64,000 nucleotides of DNA from CBDUQI01 sp965369325 (GCA_965369325.1 CBDUQI010000003.1:15138-79137); one strand, 5' to 3'. Positions 7,884 to 17,304 are shown, numbered from the stretch's first letter. Notes: generated by a model from the sequence alone, not told the origin. Translations and numbers: made by a program.

Positions 7884-10800
7884 TTAACCGCTTGCCCGGC
7901 GCGGTTGATAGTACGGGTGCCCCGGAGCGTGCAGTTCGCTGGTTAGCGAGTCGGGCGGCTGGGCTAACGCTGAGAGCCGTCGCTCATCCGGGAATAGGGG
8001 CACGGAGATCTCGATGCGTGTGCCCATGTTCGGCTCAGAGTAAATATTAAACGTACCGCCGATGAGCGAGATCCGCTCGCGGCTGCTGAACAGCCCAAAG
8101 CCGTGCTCGTTGTCCGGGCTGTGCACTTCGGTCGGTGCGAAACCCAAGCCTTTGTCCGCAACGCTTATCATCAAGTGCTGCGTGGTTTCTGACAGCGTGA
8201 CGCTTACCTCATCCACACCAGCGTGTTTGGTGACGTTGTGCAAAAGCTCTCGGATGGTGCGATAGAGCACTACCCTTAGCTGAGGGCTCAAGATACGCTC
8301 GCTGCCTTCATCCAGAATGTTGCAGGTAAGCCCGTATTGTTCCTGCATTCGCTCACCCAGCCAGCCCAACGCGGGCGCCAGCCCCAGGTCATAGAGCATG
8401 GGCGGGCTGAGCTCCAAGGTGATTGATCGAGTGGCGGCGATGGCCTCGTTCAGCAGATCCTGCAATTCATTAAGCGACTTGTGATTAGGGTCGCGAATTT
8501 TCGGGCGTAATGTCTCCAGCCGCATCTTGCACACCGCTAGCAGCTGGGCAACGCCATCGTGCAGATCTTCTGCCGTGCTACGCCGCGCCCTTTCCTCTGC
8601 GTGCGATAACTCAAATGCCATTGCACGGAGTTTTTTCTGGTACACCAGCAAATTACGCTGGTTGCGCTCGCGCTGCGCAATTTGCCGGTGTAACTCGCTC
8701 ACCTTAAACCGCTGGATCAACGCGCTGATCGCAAGTAGCAGCCCAATGGCGTAAATGGCGTAGGCCCACCAGGAGCGGAACCAAGGTGGCACAATGCGTA
8801 GGGAGAACACCGCGGGGGGTGTTTCGTGTAGGGCATCGCTGCGTGCCCGCACCTGAAACTGATAGTATCCTTCGGTTAACAATGGGTACTCACGCATCGT
8901 CTCAGTGGACCAGCCAGACCAGCGTTGATCCAGGCCCAGCATGCGCGTTTGATATTGCACCTTGTCCTGTGCAGCGTGGTGCGGTAGGGAGTAGTTAAAG
9001 CGCAATGCGCGTTGAGCAAACGGCAGCCGCAACTGATTGGAATGGGTGGTTTGTGTGCCGCGATGCAGCGTTTGCCCCTCAATAACACTCACGCTGGCGA
9101 GCACCACGTTCGCAGGCAGATTCAGATGATTGTCGAATGCGCGCAGTTCTCGTCTGACCAGGCGACCATCGAGTGTGCCGGCCCACATCGCCCTGTCATC
9201 GGCGACTAGCGCCGAGTAACGAATGCTCTGAACGCGTTGGAGAGGGAAATGTAGCTCGTACGGATTGCCGCGACGATTGAGTGCGGCCACCTGCCCGTCG
9301 CGGTACTGAAACCAGAGGTTTCCGTTGGCATCCACTTGCGGGTGCCCGGCGGCGGTGGTCGGCAGGTTTGCATCAGCTTCGAAACTGTTGTGCGCCGGAT
9401 GGAATTCAAACAATCCGTCGGATGATCCAACCACCAGTCGGCCATCCCAGACCGCTGTTTGCAGGTCGGCGCTGACAAGACCCTGCGCCACTCCGTAGGA
9501 TTCAATGACCGGCTTGCTGAGCACCCCGTCAGGAAAACGCAACCGTTGCAATTTGTCCTGCTGATTACTAAACGGGGGTTGGAGCCATACCTCCTCGTTA
9601 AGCAGGGTAATCGCGCGCACCTCAGCGTAAGTCCCGGGAATGCGTGCAGCCCGGTACCAATTGCCGTCTGTGCGACGGTAGATCTGCAGCCCGTTGCGCA
9701 GAGTGCCAACGAACAAAGAGTTGGTCCCGGGTGACCAGGCCAGCGACATAGTGTGCTGGTTATGCAGCTTCTGCAGCTGCCCGTCGGGCATGATGGCAAA
9801 CAACCCCATTTGAGTGGCGGCGATCAGATCGGGCCCCGCGAATTCTAGATCCCAGGCGAACTGGCGAATCGAGGGGTCCGGACGGTGGAAACGCGCGGTG
9901 CTGATCATGCGCTGCCCCTCGGCAGAGACGAACAAGCCCTTGGTCGTGGCGACATACAGCCGGTTGTTATACGAGGCGACATCCAGCAGTCCGCCGTCGA
10001 GCCCGTCATCTATCCCGAAAATCTGTAGCGGCGAGCTGATATCTATGCGTGCGATACCGTAGATTAGTGGCAGCCAGAGCCCTCCCTGAGCATCGATAAA
10101 CCCTCGGTTAGAGACGCCGTTGTCGGGCAAGCCAATCGATTTGTCGAAACGCCGTAGCAACTTGCCGTTGGCATCAACTACCACGGCGCCGCCACTACTG
10201 GTGGACAGCAGCAGGTTGCCGTCGGGCAGACGCATCAGACCTGAGCCATGCTCGCGTTTGGCGAAGACGCTGGCGGGCGTCTCCCAGGCACTGGTACCCT
10301 CCGGCCCCACCTGGTACAGCCCCTGGTGGCGGCTTAACAACAGCAGTTGGCCGTCGTCCCATTCGATCATATCCACCATGCCGGTGGCTGGCAGAAGATC
10401 AGGGGACAGCTCGGAGACATGGTCGCCGTCAATGTAACGCAGGGGATCACCGCTGCGCGCTACAAACAAACGCTTGTTTACCAGAGCGGTGGCGTAAGCG
10501 TAGGCCGGCAGGTTCTCATCGTCCTCGAAAAACCACCAGGACAATTGCTCCTGATTGGCGGCCGGTGGGTCGGGCGTCCAACGAAACAGATATTCGCGGT
10601 GCTGAAAAAACACACCCTCATCGGTGATGACAATCCGCCGGATCTGGCCAAAGTCTCGATGCTCCGGAGGGACTAGGCGGACCAGGCTGTGGAAGACGTG
10701 CTCGCCGGTGTGGTCGGGTGCCAGATAGCCGAATTCCCCCTCCGCACCGACGTATATATTGCCGTTCTCACCAGCCGCGACCGAAAAAACTTTGAGCCCT

Positions 10801-11078
10801 TCCACCGGTATCTGGCGCCAGTTGGTGCCATCAAAGGACTGTATACCGGAGGAATTGGCGATGTAGATAACGCCATCAGGGCCTTGGGATACATCCCAGT
10901 TCTGCGAGTGCCCGTCGTACTCCAGCGGGGTAAATGTGCGCAGCGGGAGACGGCCAAGAATAGAAGGATCGGCATGGGCAAGGCTGCCGAACGCGCAATA
11001 CGCCCAGGCAATTGCGGCGCACAATAGCATCGCAAAGCTGTTCGTCGATCGCGTTGACTGGGGTAGACAAGTGGCCAT
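7884..11078 (-). CDS. Beta-propeller sensor histidine kinase (NarL-type, HisKA_3)
   Basis: After a signal/anchor region (residues ~1-35), the protein has a long run of two-component-regulator propeller blades, then a Y_Y_Y-like domain (~690-760). A membrane helix begins with WWAYAIYAIG (770-790) and a coiled coil follows. The dimerisation/phosphoacceptor motif EDLHDGVAQ places His at residue 840. The ATPase domain shows N (HNVTKHAG), G1 (DKGLGF) and G2 (HGFGLFSSRERI) boxes. This is the layout of periplasm-sensing kinases that normally phosphorylate LuxR/NarL response regulators. No receiver or LuxR gene lies beside it, so its partner is elsewhere. The ligand is unknown. Confidence 0.9.
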   Translation of the reverse strand: MATCLPQSTRSTNSFAMLLCAAIAWAYCAFGSLAHADPSILGRLPLRTFTPLEYDGHSQNWDVSQGPDGVIYIANSSGIQSFDGTNWRQIPVEGLKVFSVAAGENGNIYVGAEGEFGYLAPDHTGEHVFHSLVRLVPPEHRDFGQIRRIVITDEGVFFQHREYLFRWTPDPPAANQEQLSWWFFEDDENLPAYAYATALVNKRLFVARSGDPLRYIDGDHVSELSPDLLPATGMVDMIEWDDGQLLLLSRHQGLYQVGPEGTSAWETPASVFAKREHGSGLMRLPDGNLLLSTSSGGAVVVDANGKLLRRFDKSIGLPDNGVSNRGFIDAQGGLWLPLIYGIARIDISSPLQIFGIDDGLDGGLLDVASYNNRLYVATTKGLFVSAEGQRMISTARFHRPDPSIRQFAWDLEFAGPDLIAATQMGLFAIMPDGQLQKLHNQHTMSLAWSPGTNSLFVGTLRNGLQIYRRTDGNWYRAARIPGTYAEVRAITLLNEEVWLQPPFSNQQDKLQRLRFPDGVLSKPVIESYGVAQGLVSADLQTAVWDGRLVVGSSDGLFEFHPAHNSFEADANLPTTAAGHPQVDANGNLWFQYRDGQVAALNRRGNPYELHFPLQRVQSIRYSALVADDRAMWAGTLDGRLVRRELRAFDNHLNLPANVVLASVSVIEGQTLHRGTQTTHSNQLRLPFAQRALRFNYSLPHHAAQDKVQYQTRMLGLDQRWSGWSTETMREYPLLTEGYYQFQVRARSDALHETPPAVFSLRIVPPWFRSWWAYAIYAIGLLLAISALIQRFKVSELHRQIAQRERNQRNLLVYQKKLRAMAFELSHAEERARRSTAEDLHDGVAQLLAVCKMRLETLRPKIRDPNHKSLNELQDLLNEAIAATRSITLELSPPMLYDLGLAPALGWLGERMQEQYGLTCNILDEGSERILSPQLRVVLYRTIRELLHNVTKHAGVDEVSVTLSETTQHLMISVADKGLGFAPTEVHSPDNEHGFGLFSSRERISLIGGTFNIYSEPNMGTRIEISVPLFPDERRLSALAQPPDSLTSELHAPGHPYYQPRRASG

Positions 11079-11246
11079 CTAGTGCCGTCGGGCGGAGTCT
11101 TGCAAGCCGAACTATGCCCTTTCCTGGCAATGCGCGCGCAACCCAACCAGTTATATTTCAAAGAAATATTGCTTTTGTTTTGCCATGCTGACTGTTATTG
11201 CGGCCCGCCGCAGTTAGTTGGCGATGCCCCTGTGGCAACAGATTCA

Positions 11247-11279
11247 GCTCACGTAACGCCCCCAAGCGTGCACGTGAGC
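11247..11279. promoter_or_regulatory. Inverted repeat in the gap upstream of the propeller kinase
   Basis: GCTCACGT at 11247-11254 is matched by ACGTGAGC at 11272-11279 across 17 bases. It lies about 170-200 bp upstream of the kinase start, in the 329-bp gap 11079-11407. Apart from this element, a terminator and one further hairpin, the gap shows an AT-rich patch around 11155-11185 that could hold the kinase promoter (TATAAC on the minus strand). No small gene is convincing there. Confidence 0.35.
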
Positions 11280-11315
11280 GCTAGAGCATAGCGCATGGGG
11301 GATCAAAGCAGAAGC

Positions 11316-11342
11316 AAAAAAAGCGCCGGCAGAGACCGGCGC
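11316..11342 (-). terminator. Intrinsic terminator of the giant repeat-protein gene
   Basis: Read on the minus strand, GCGCCGG and CCGGCGC form a 7-bp GC stem with a 6-nt loop, immediately followed by seven T residues (11316-11322 on the plus strand are A). This is a classic rho-independent terminator located 66 bases after the minus-strand stop at 11408. Confidence 0.9.
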
Positions 11343-11371
11343 AAGACCATTGGGCGCTCAGCCCGGGGAGA

Positions 11372-11400
11372 ACCAGCCCGGTTGCCTCAACCGGGCTGGT
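11372..11400 (-). repeat. 12-bp perfect hairpin just after the repeat-protein stop
   Basis: ACCAGCCCGGTT (11372-11383) and AACCGGGCTGGT (11389-11400) form a perfect 12-bp stem with a 5-nt loop, 8 bases after the stop codon on the minus strand. No T-run follows; the true terminator is the next hairpin downstream. It may protect the transcript 3' end. Confidence 0.6.
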
Positions 11401-11407
11401 CTGGTTG

Positions 11408-14400
11408 CTATGGCACTGCCAGTTCGAGCTCGGTGGCGCCGTAGTTGGGCACGAACGGCGCCGTGCTGGTGCTGCCGAACGCGGTACCCAGTGAGTCGTA
11501 TAGCACCGCGTCGAAGGCGTCGCCCGAGAGCGGCGTGTAGCCACCATCGATGTCCAGACTCAGGCTGGCCCCACCAAGATCGGCAGCCCCCTGGATTTCC
11601 AGCTGACCGAACTGAGTGGCGCTCAGCACGCCAAGGCTCAGGGTGCCATTGAAGTCCACATCGTTGGCGACGATGATGTCGGCGCTGGGCACGGCGCTGA
11701 GGTCGCCGTTAATCACCACCGTGCTACCGGTGATGACCAGGTCGCTGGAACTGCCATCATTCGCATTGATGTCGCCGTTGACGGTCAACGGCAGTGACGC
11801 TGTACCGATGGTCCCTTTGTCACCACTAATGGTGATGGCAGCGCCCACCGTGAGACTGCCCGCGCTGGGGCGTATCTGCGGCTCGGAGGGGATGTTGCCC
11901 GGATTGTCGAACACGATCTCGCCGTTGCCGCCCAGCGTTTGATTGCCGGCGATGAACACAAACCCGGTGTTGACGCTGGTGCCGTTGATCACAGAGACCG
12001 AGTTGTCGTTCAACGTGAGGTTGTTGCTCACGTCAATCAACGCGCCGTTGTTCAGGCGCAAGCCAGCTCCGGAGGTGACGCCGTCGAAGATGGCGCCCGG
12101 GCTGAATACACGCACTTCCGTCACCAAGGGGTCCACTGAACCGTCGTTGAGGATCACGTTGGCCAGGGTCGGATCGCCTTCCAGTTCGATCGTGCCGCCC
12201 GCACCGTCCAGCGTGACCGCGGCGCCGCCGTTGTCCATGCTGCCGCGCAGACTCAGTCGGGCGTTGTTTTCCGCCCGCAAGGTGCCGGTGGCCTGCCAGC
12301 CAGTGCCGTGGATCTCGATCTCCGTGTTGGCCACGTCGGCCGCGACCGTGCCCTGGATGATGGTCTGCAAGCCAGCCAGTCCTACACTTCCGTAGCCACC
12401 GCGGATCAGTACCGAGGGAGCGATGGTGAGCGAGCCGGCAACCGGTTGGATGCGCGGTTCCGTCGCGATCCCGTTACCCGGGGCATTGAAGATGTAGGTG
12501 CCGCTGCCCGCCAGCGTCTGTGAGCCACCGTCGAACTCAAACCCGCTGGGTGTGCTGGAGGCGTTGATGCTGACCGTGCCATTCAGTGTGAGGCTGTCGG
12601 TGACGGTGACAATGCCGCCGTTGTCGATGGTCATGTCGGCAGTCACCGTAATGCTGTCCATCGAGGCATCGCTGCTGGTCACACGGATGTTGGTGCCGCC
12701 GGTGCCGTTGATGGTGGCATCGTTAATCGAGAATCCGCTACCAAATGTCACGTTGCCAGTCGCACCATCCAGAGCGAAGGACTGGTTAGCGTTGTTCATC
12801 GTGCCGAACAATTCCAGCGTGCCGTTGTTCTCTGCCCGCAGCGTGTTGTTGGCACTCCAGTCAGCACCGCGGATCTCGATGCGGGTGCCACTGACGTCGG
12901 CCGCCACTGTGCCAAGCAGCGTAAGCCCGGCATCGTCGATGCCGACACTGCCGTAGCCGCCGTGAATGAACACGTTCGCGCCGATGGTAAGGTTGCCAGC
13001 GTTGATCGAATGTACCCGCGGTTCGGTGGCGACACCATTGCCTGGTGCGTTGAACAGGATCTCGGCCATGCCGGTGAGGCTCTGAGAGCCACCATCGAAC
13101 TCGAACCCGGTGGGTGAGCTGCTGCCATTCACGTTGGCCAGGCCGTTCAGCGTGAGATCATCCACGACCGTCACGATCGCAGCATTGTCCAGCCGCAGAT
13201 CGGCGTTGATGATCAGTCCGTCAAACAACGCATTGGAGCTTGGAACGATCAGCGTGGTGCCCGGCGTGCCGTTGAAGGTGATATCGAACAGGCTGATGCC
13301 GCCGCCGAGGGTGACGGTGCCGCCGGCCCCATCGACTGCGACGGCGGAGCCGGCGTTGTCCATGGTGCCGAGAAACTCCAGGCGTCCGCCGTTGGTAGCG
13401 GTGAGGGTGCCGGTCGCACTGAACGGATTGCCCGCGATCTCGATCTCAGTGGCGTTGACATCTGCGCTGACATTGCCGGCGATGCTCAGCGGTAGCGCCG
13501 GATCACCAATGCGTCCGTAGCCTCCGAAGAAGTCGACGTTGGGTCCAACGGTGAGGTTGCCTCCGTCGGTCGGGCGCACTTGTGGCTCGCTGGTGGCCCC
13601 GTTGCCGGGTGCGTTGAAAAACACATCGGCATCACCGTCGAAGGTCTGATTGCCGCTGACGAACTGCAACCCGGTTGGCGAGCTGGTGCCATCGATGTGC
13701 ACTTCACCGTTGAGCGTCAGCCCGCCGGTCACGGTCACAATGGCGGAGTTGACCATGCGCAGACTGGCGTTGATGTCGACATTGTTAAACGCCGAATCGC
13801 TGGTGGATACCACAATGCTCGAAGCGCTTGTTTGATTGAAGGTGATGTTGTTCAGGCTGGATAGAACTGTCCCGGCGGGTACCACAGTAAAGGTGCCGCC
13901 AGCCGCATCCAGGGCGACCGCACTGCCCATGTTGTCAAACGAGCCGGCCAGCTCCAGGCGTCCGCCATTGCTGGCGCGCAGGGTGCCGGTGACTTTTGAG
14001 TTGGTCCCTGCAATCTGAATCAAGGTGCCATTGACGTCGGCAGAGACCTCGCCTGCGACGGTGGTGACAAGCTCAGGTGAGCCGATGGTGCCGTAGCCGC
14101 CACGGAAGTCGATGTCCGGGCCGATGCTCAGCGAGCCCATATTAGTCGGGCGCACGCGGGGCTCGGCTACAGCGCCGTTGCCGGGTGCGTCAAACACCAC
14201 CAGACCGGTGCCATCGAGCACCTGTGCGCCGCCGTTGAAGTCGAAACCTGTCGGGCTGCTGGTGCCGGCAATGGTGGCCATCCCGTTCAGCGTCAGGTCG
14301 CCGGTGATCGTCACGATGGCGGCGTTATCCATGCGGATATTGGTGTTCAGCAATACGTTGTTAAAGTTGGCGTCGGCGGAGTTCACGGTCAGCGTGGAGC

Positions 14401-16501
14401 CGGTGCCCTGGTCGTCAAAGTTGACGTCATTGATAGTTGGCGTGTTCTCCATTCGCACAATCCCCTCTGCTGCATCCACCAACGCGCTGGCACCACCGTT
14501 GCTCATGGTGTCGCGCAGGGTGATGATGCCGCCGTTCAGCGCCTGCAGGGTGCCGGTCATCGAGTACGGATTGCCGCGCAACTCAATGCGAGCGCCACCG
14601 AAATCTGCCGAGACGGTCGCGGCAATATCAGTGACCAGCGTAGCGTCGCCAATGGTGCCGTAGCCGCCGCGGATGGTGATACCGGATGCGATGGTCAGGG
14701 CGCCGCCATTGATCGGGCGCACCTGGGGCTCGTTGGCGGCGCCATTGCCAGGCGCGTTGAAGAACACATCGCCAACGCCTGCCAGTGTCTGGCTGCCACC
14801 ATCAAACTGCAGTCCGGAGGGTGAGCTGCTGGCCTGGATTTCGACCGTCTCGTTGACGAACAGATCGCCAGTCACCGTCACGATGCCGTCATTCTGAATC
14901 ACCACATCGGCATTCAGGGTGATGCTGTCGAAGGCAGCGTCTACAGAAGTCACGGTAACTGTGCCCGCGCTGTTGATCGACTGCACGTTGGCGCCGGTCA
15001 GGCTACCGCCTGCAATCACCAGTGAATCGTTCAGCAGCAGGTTGCCGGCACTGGCAGCCACGCCTGAGCCAATGGTCACTGTCACATCTGGTGCCAGATC
15101 GATAATGGCAGCAGCCGGGAATACGGGGACCACATTGGGTGCCCAACTGGTGTTGTCGTTCCAGTTACCGCCTGCGCCGTTGATCCATGTGATAGTGCCT
15201 GGGGGGCCAGGGGGCAGGAAGAAGAAATCTTTCATGAGCTGCAGATCGATGAAGTTAACCGTGCCATCGCCGTTAAAGTCCGCGTCCGGGTCACCTGAGA
15301 AGAACACCGCCTTGAGGATGGCCAGATCTTCGAAGTTGGTAACGCCGTCGCCATTCAGGTCAGGGTCACAGAAGTTGCCGATGCCATCGCCGTCGGTATC
15401 GCGCTGGTTGGGGTTTTCCACGCCGACGCAGTTGTCGATGGGATCAGCAATGCCATCCGCATCAAAGTCCTGTTCGCCGAGTTCCGGGAACATCTCCATC
15501 ACATCCTCTGCCTGCAGCGGTGGATGCTCCGGCTGCGGCTGGATCTCAACCACGATGGTTGCGGGGGCGCTGTCTAGGGTGCCGTCGTTGACCATCAGTT
15601 GCGCCAGATACACGCCGGGCACGGTAGTGGAGAATTGCGGGTTGGGTGTGTTGGCCGCCTGCAACTGCGCGTCGTGGTCGACCGGGCCGTGCAGCAGCGT
15701 CCACTGGAAGGCAAGCAGATCGCCGTTGGCGTCGAGTGACTGTGTGCCATCCAGTTCGACAGCATCCCCTACCAGGCCGCGCACGCGGTAACCGGACTCA
15801 GCGATCGGTGCAAGGTTGCCGGTGCTGACAATCACCTTATCGACCTCACTGGCGCCGTTGCCATCCGTGACGGTCAGGCTCATCGTGTAGTCGCCCGCCA
15901 GATCGACGTTCAGCGCAGGGGTGGGGGAAGCGGGCTGAAACAAGCGTGCCTGGCTGCCGTCCGGCGCGCTCTGCAGGCGCCATGTATAGACGAGTGTGTC
16001 GCCATCCGGGTCGCCAGAGCGGGTGCCGTCCACAAGTGCAACGTCGCCGATCCGCGCCAGTACATCGGCGCCGGCGTTAGCCACCGGGCGGCTGTTGCTG
16101 GTATTGATGAGCACCTCATCGTAGGACTGATTGCCATCACGGTCGGTGACGGTGAGTTGGGCCACGTACTGGCCGGCCAGATCTACCTCAAAGCTGCCGT
16201 ACAGGCTGTGCGCGTCACGCACTTGCACCTGACTGCCTTCGGGGGCGCTGATGATCTCCCAGCGCAGTGCCAGGGGCATGGCTTGCCTGTGTGCGGAGCG
16301 ACTCGCATCCAGTCGCACAACCTCACCAATGGCCACAGTGCGGTCGGTACCGGCGTGGGCGTAGGGTGTGACCGGCGCCTCTAGGGCCAGTTCAACATCC
16401 GTCGCCGCCGCGTTGGCCGCGGTTGCGATTATCAGCATGCCCGCAGCACGCAGAGCGGCTAGCGCCATGCGGTGATTAGGCGTTCGGGTGAGCGTGTTCA
16501 T
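11408..16501 (-). CDS. Giant secreted PKD/dockerin-like/beta-strand repeat protein
   Basis: From the ATG at 16501 the product is 1,697 residues. A more distal frame start at 16702 adds 67 residues ahead of the obvious signal peptide and is disfavoured. Order: Sec signal (ending ATAANA), three or so PKD-like domains (VRLDASRS, LVDGTRSGDPDGD, ELDGTQSLDANGD), and a calcium-binding stretch near residue 355-425 (DTDGDGIGNFCDPDLNGDG and DFNGDGTVNFIDL, thrombospondin-3/dockerin-like). A GNWNDNTSW linker leads into six tandem repeats of about 190 residues rich in Val/Thr/Asn/Gly. No autotransporter barrel, anchor or PEP-CTERM tail ends the protein. It is likely an extracellular matrix or surface beta-solenoid protein; its substrate is unknown. 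Confidence 0.85.
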   Translation of the reverse strand: MNTLTRTPNHRMALAALRAAGMLIIATAANAAATDVELALEAPVTPYAHAGTDRTVAIGEVVRLDASRSAHRQAMPLALRWEIISAPEGSQVQVRDAHSLYGSFEVDLAGQYVAQLTVTDRDGNQSYDEVLINTSNSRPVANAGADVLARIGDVALVDGTRSGDPDGDTLVYTWRLQSAPDGSQARLFQPASPTPALNVDLAGDYTMSLTVTDGNGASEVDKVIVSTGNLAPIAESGYRVRGLVGDAVELDGTQSLDANGDLLAFQWTLLHGPVDHDAQLQAANTPNPQFSTTVPGVYLAQLMVNDGTLDSAPATIVVEIQPQPEHPPLQAEDVMEMFPELGEQDFDADGIADPIDNCVGVENPNQRDTDGDGIGNFCDPDLNGDGVTNFEDLAILKAVFFSGDPDADFNGDGTVNFIDLQLMKDFFFLPPGPPGTITWINGAGGNWNDNTSWAPNVVPVFPAAAIIDLAPDVTVTIGSGVAASAGNLLLNDSLVIAGGSLTGANVQSINSAGTVTVTSVDAAFDSITLNADVVIQNDGIVTVTGDLFVNETVEIQASSSPSGLQFDGGSQTLAGVGDVFFNAPGNGAANEPQVRPINGGALTIASGITIRGGYGTIGDATLVTDIAATVSADFGGARIELRGNPYSMTGTLQALNGGIITLRDTMSNGGASALVDAAEGIVRMENTPTINDVNFDDQGTGSTLTVNSADANFNNVLLNTNIRMDNAAIVTITGDLTLNGMATIAGTSSPTGFDFNGGAQVLDGTGLVVFDAPGNGAVAEPRVRPTNMGSLSIGPDIDFRGGYGTIGSPELVTTVAGEVSADVNGTLIQIAGTNSKVTGTLRASNGGRLELAGSFDNMGSAVALDAAGGTFTVVPAGTVLSSLNNITFNQTSASSIVVSTSDSAFNNVDINASLRMVNSAIVTVTGGLTLNGEVHIDGTSSPTGLQFVSGNQTFDGDADVFFNAPGNGATSEPQVRPTDGGNLTVGPNVDFFGGYGRIGDPALPLSIAGNVSADVNATEIEIAGNPFSATGTLTATNGGRLEFLGTMDNAGSAVAVDGAGGTVTLGGGISLFDITFNGTPGTTLIVPSSNALFDGLIINADLRLDNAAIVTVVDDLTLNGLANVNGSSSPTGFEFDGGSQSLTGMAEILFNAPGNGVATEPRVHSINAGNLTIGANVFIHGGYGSVGIDDAGLTLLGTVAADVSGTRIEIRGADWSANNTLRAENNGTLELFGTMNNANQSFALDGATGNVTFGSGFSINDATINGTGGTNIRVTSSDASMDSITVTADMTIDNGGIVTVTDSLTLNGTVSINASSTPSGFEFDGGSQTLAGSGTYIFNAPGNGIATEPRIQPVAGSLTIAPSVLIRGGYGSVGLAGLQTIIQGTVAADVANTEIEIHGTGWQATGTLRAENNARLSLRGSMDNGGAAVTLDGAGGTIELEGDPTLANVILNDGSVDPLVTEVRVFSPGAIFDGVTSGAGLRLNNGALIDVSNNLTLNDNSVSVINGTSVNTGFVFIAGNQTLGGNGEIVFDNPGNIPSEPQIRPSAGSLTVGAAITISGDKGTIGTASLPLTVNGDINANDGSSSDLVITGSTVVINGDLSAVPSADIIVANDVDFNGTLSLGVLSATQFGQLEIQGAADLGGASLSLDIDGGYTPLSGDAFDAVLYDSLGTAFGSTSTAPFVPNYGATELELAVP
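11850..15000 (-). repeat. Six ~570-bp coding repeats inside the giant protein gene
   Basis: A conserved block (protein F[ND]xPGN...EPxxRP, DNA anchor around the codons for PGNG) recurs near positions 14742, 14174, 13601, 13036, 12473 and 11893. The intervals are about 563-580 bp, or 190 residues per repeat. Each repeat contains, in order, an SSPTG-like turn, the PGNG block, an RGGYGxxG block and a GxLxxxNxGxxxLxGxMxNxGxA block. The last copy is diverged (DNPGNIPSEP). Periodicity was estimated by eye. Confidence 0.8.
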
Positions 16502-16728
16502 GGAGTCCCCCAAGTGGTTATTACATAAGCATCCAGGGCCAGCGGGTCGCGGTGGGTGCGGCCCCAATGGCGTTGTCTGACTTAGTAAGGCGAAAAAGGC
16601 ACGCGGATCGTGCCATCGAATGTGCACACACCAGCTCCGGGGCAACCCGGCGTCGGCCAGGACTGGCGTGATCATGGGCATTGCGTCGGGCCGTGGGTGC
16701 ACCTTGCTTGAGCGATCCCGCGCTGCAG

Positions 16729-16740
16729 ACTAAGCTTAGT
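16729..16740. promoter_or_regulatory. 12-bp palindrome upstream of zinc-ribbon gene
   Basis: ACTAAGCTTAGT is a perfect 12-bp palindrome in the 275-bp gap between the divergently transcribed giant repeat protein (start 16501) and the zinc-ribbon gene (start about 16777). It is a candidate operator. A palindrome of this length can also occur by chance. Confidence 0.3.
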
Positions 16741-16776
16741 GACAGGCTGTGGTGACCAGCCCTAATGGGCGCTGCG

Positions 16777-17277
16777 ATGACTCAGATCGAACGAAAACTG
16801 CACTGTTGGAAATGTTCGGCGCGTTTGCAAGAGGTGCAGATGCCGGTGAGCCGTTTTGATCGCTGTCCGCGGTGCCTGTGCGATTTGCGTGTATGCCGCG
16901 CGTGCAACTACTTTGATCCTAAAGTACTGGGGCAGTGCCGGCACGAGCGGGCCGAACGGCTGGTGGATAAGCAATTGGCAAATTTCTGCACGTACTTTCG
17001 CGCTCATCTGGGTGAATTCGCGGCGCTTGAACTGTCCGCGGCCGAGCAAGCCCAACAGGCCCTCGATGCTTTGTTTGATGCACCAGCAGGTGCACCTGAT
17101 GCGCCGGCCTCAGAGGCGGGCCCCGAACCAGAGCAAAGCGTGGCATTGGATAGCCTGTTCCGTGGCGGCGCCGCAGACAAGGCGCCGGATGCAGTGGCGC
17201 CGGGCGCTAAGAGTGAGGCGGAGCTTGCGCAGGAGCAACTGGATCGACTGTTCGCGGGGCCCGACAAGCCCGTGTAG
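16777..17277 (+). CDS. Zinc-ribbon protein of unknown function
   Basis: The N-terminal ~55 residues hold closely spaced cysteine pairs (CWKC, CPRC, CRAC plus a further Cys), a pattern for one or two zinc ribbons. Next is a helical region (ERAERLVDKQLANFCTYFRAHLGEF), then an Ala/Pro/Glu-rich tail in which the motif LDxLF recurs (ALDALFDAP, ALDSLFRGG, QLDRLFAGP). The three LDxLF copies suggest short linear docking motifs. The start at 16777 (MTQIERK) is preferred over 16765, but neither has a clear ribosome site. It stands alone between two minus-strand genes. No named family is recognised; a cytoplasmic adaptor role is conjecture. Confidence 0.7.
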   Translation: MTQIERKLHCWKCSARLQEVQMPVSRFDRCPRCLCDLRVCRACNYFDPKVLGQCRHERAERLVDKQLANFCTYFRAHLGEFAALELSAAEQAQQALDALFDAPAGAPDAPASEAGPEPEQSVALDSLFRGGAADKAPDAVAPGAKSEAELAQEQLDRLFAGPDKPV

Positions 17278-17304
17278 TGGCGCGATAGCTGCCGTACCGC
17301 TCGA

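Noticed and set aside
7761..8050. Two ~60-codon plus-strand frames after the small exported peptide
   Set aside because: They overlap the 3' end of the histidine kinase or a hairpin and have no ribosome site or signal.
11616..15791. Several long plus-strand open frames (up to ~290 codons) antisense to the giant repeat protein
   Set aside because: They mirror the repetitive coding strand, lack ribosome sites and recognisable motifs, and repeat with the same period as the sense repeats, so they are shadows of GC-rich repeats.
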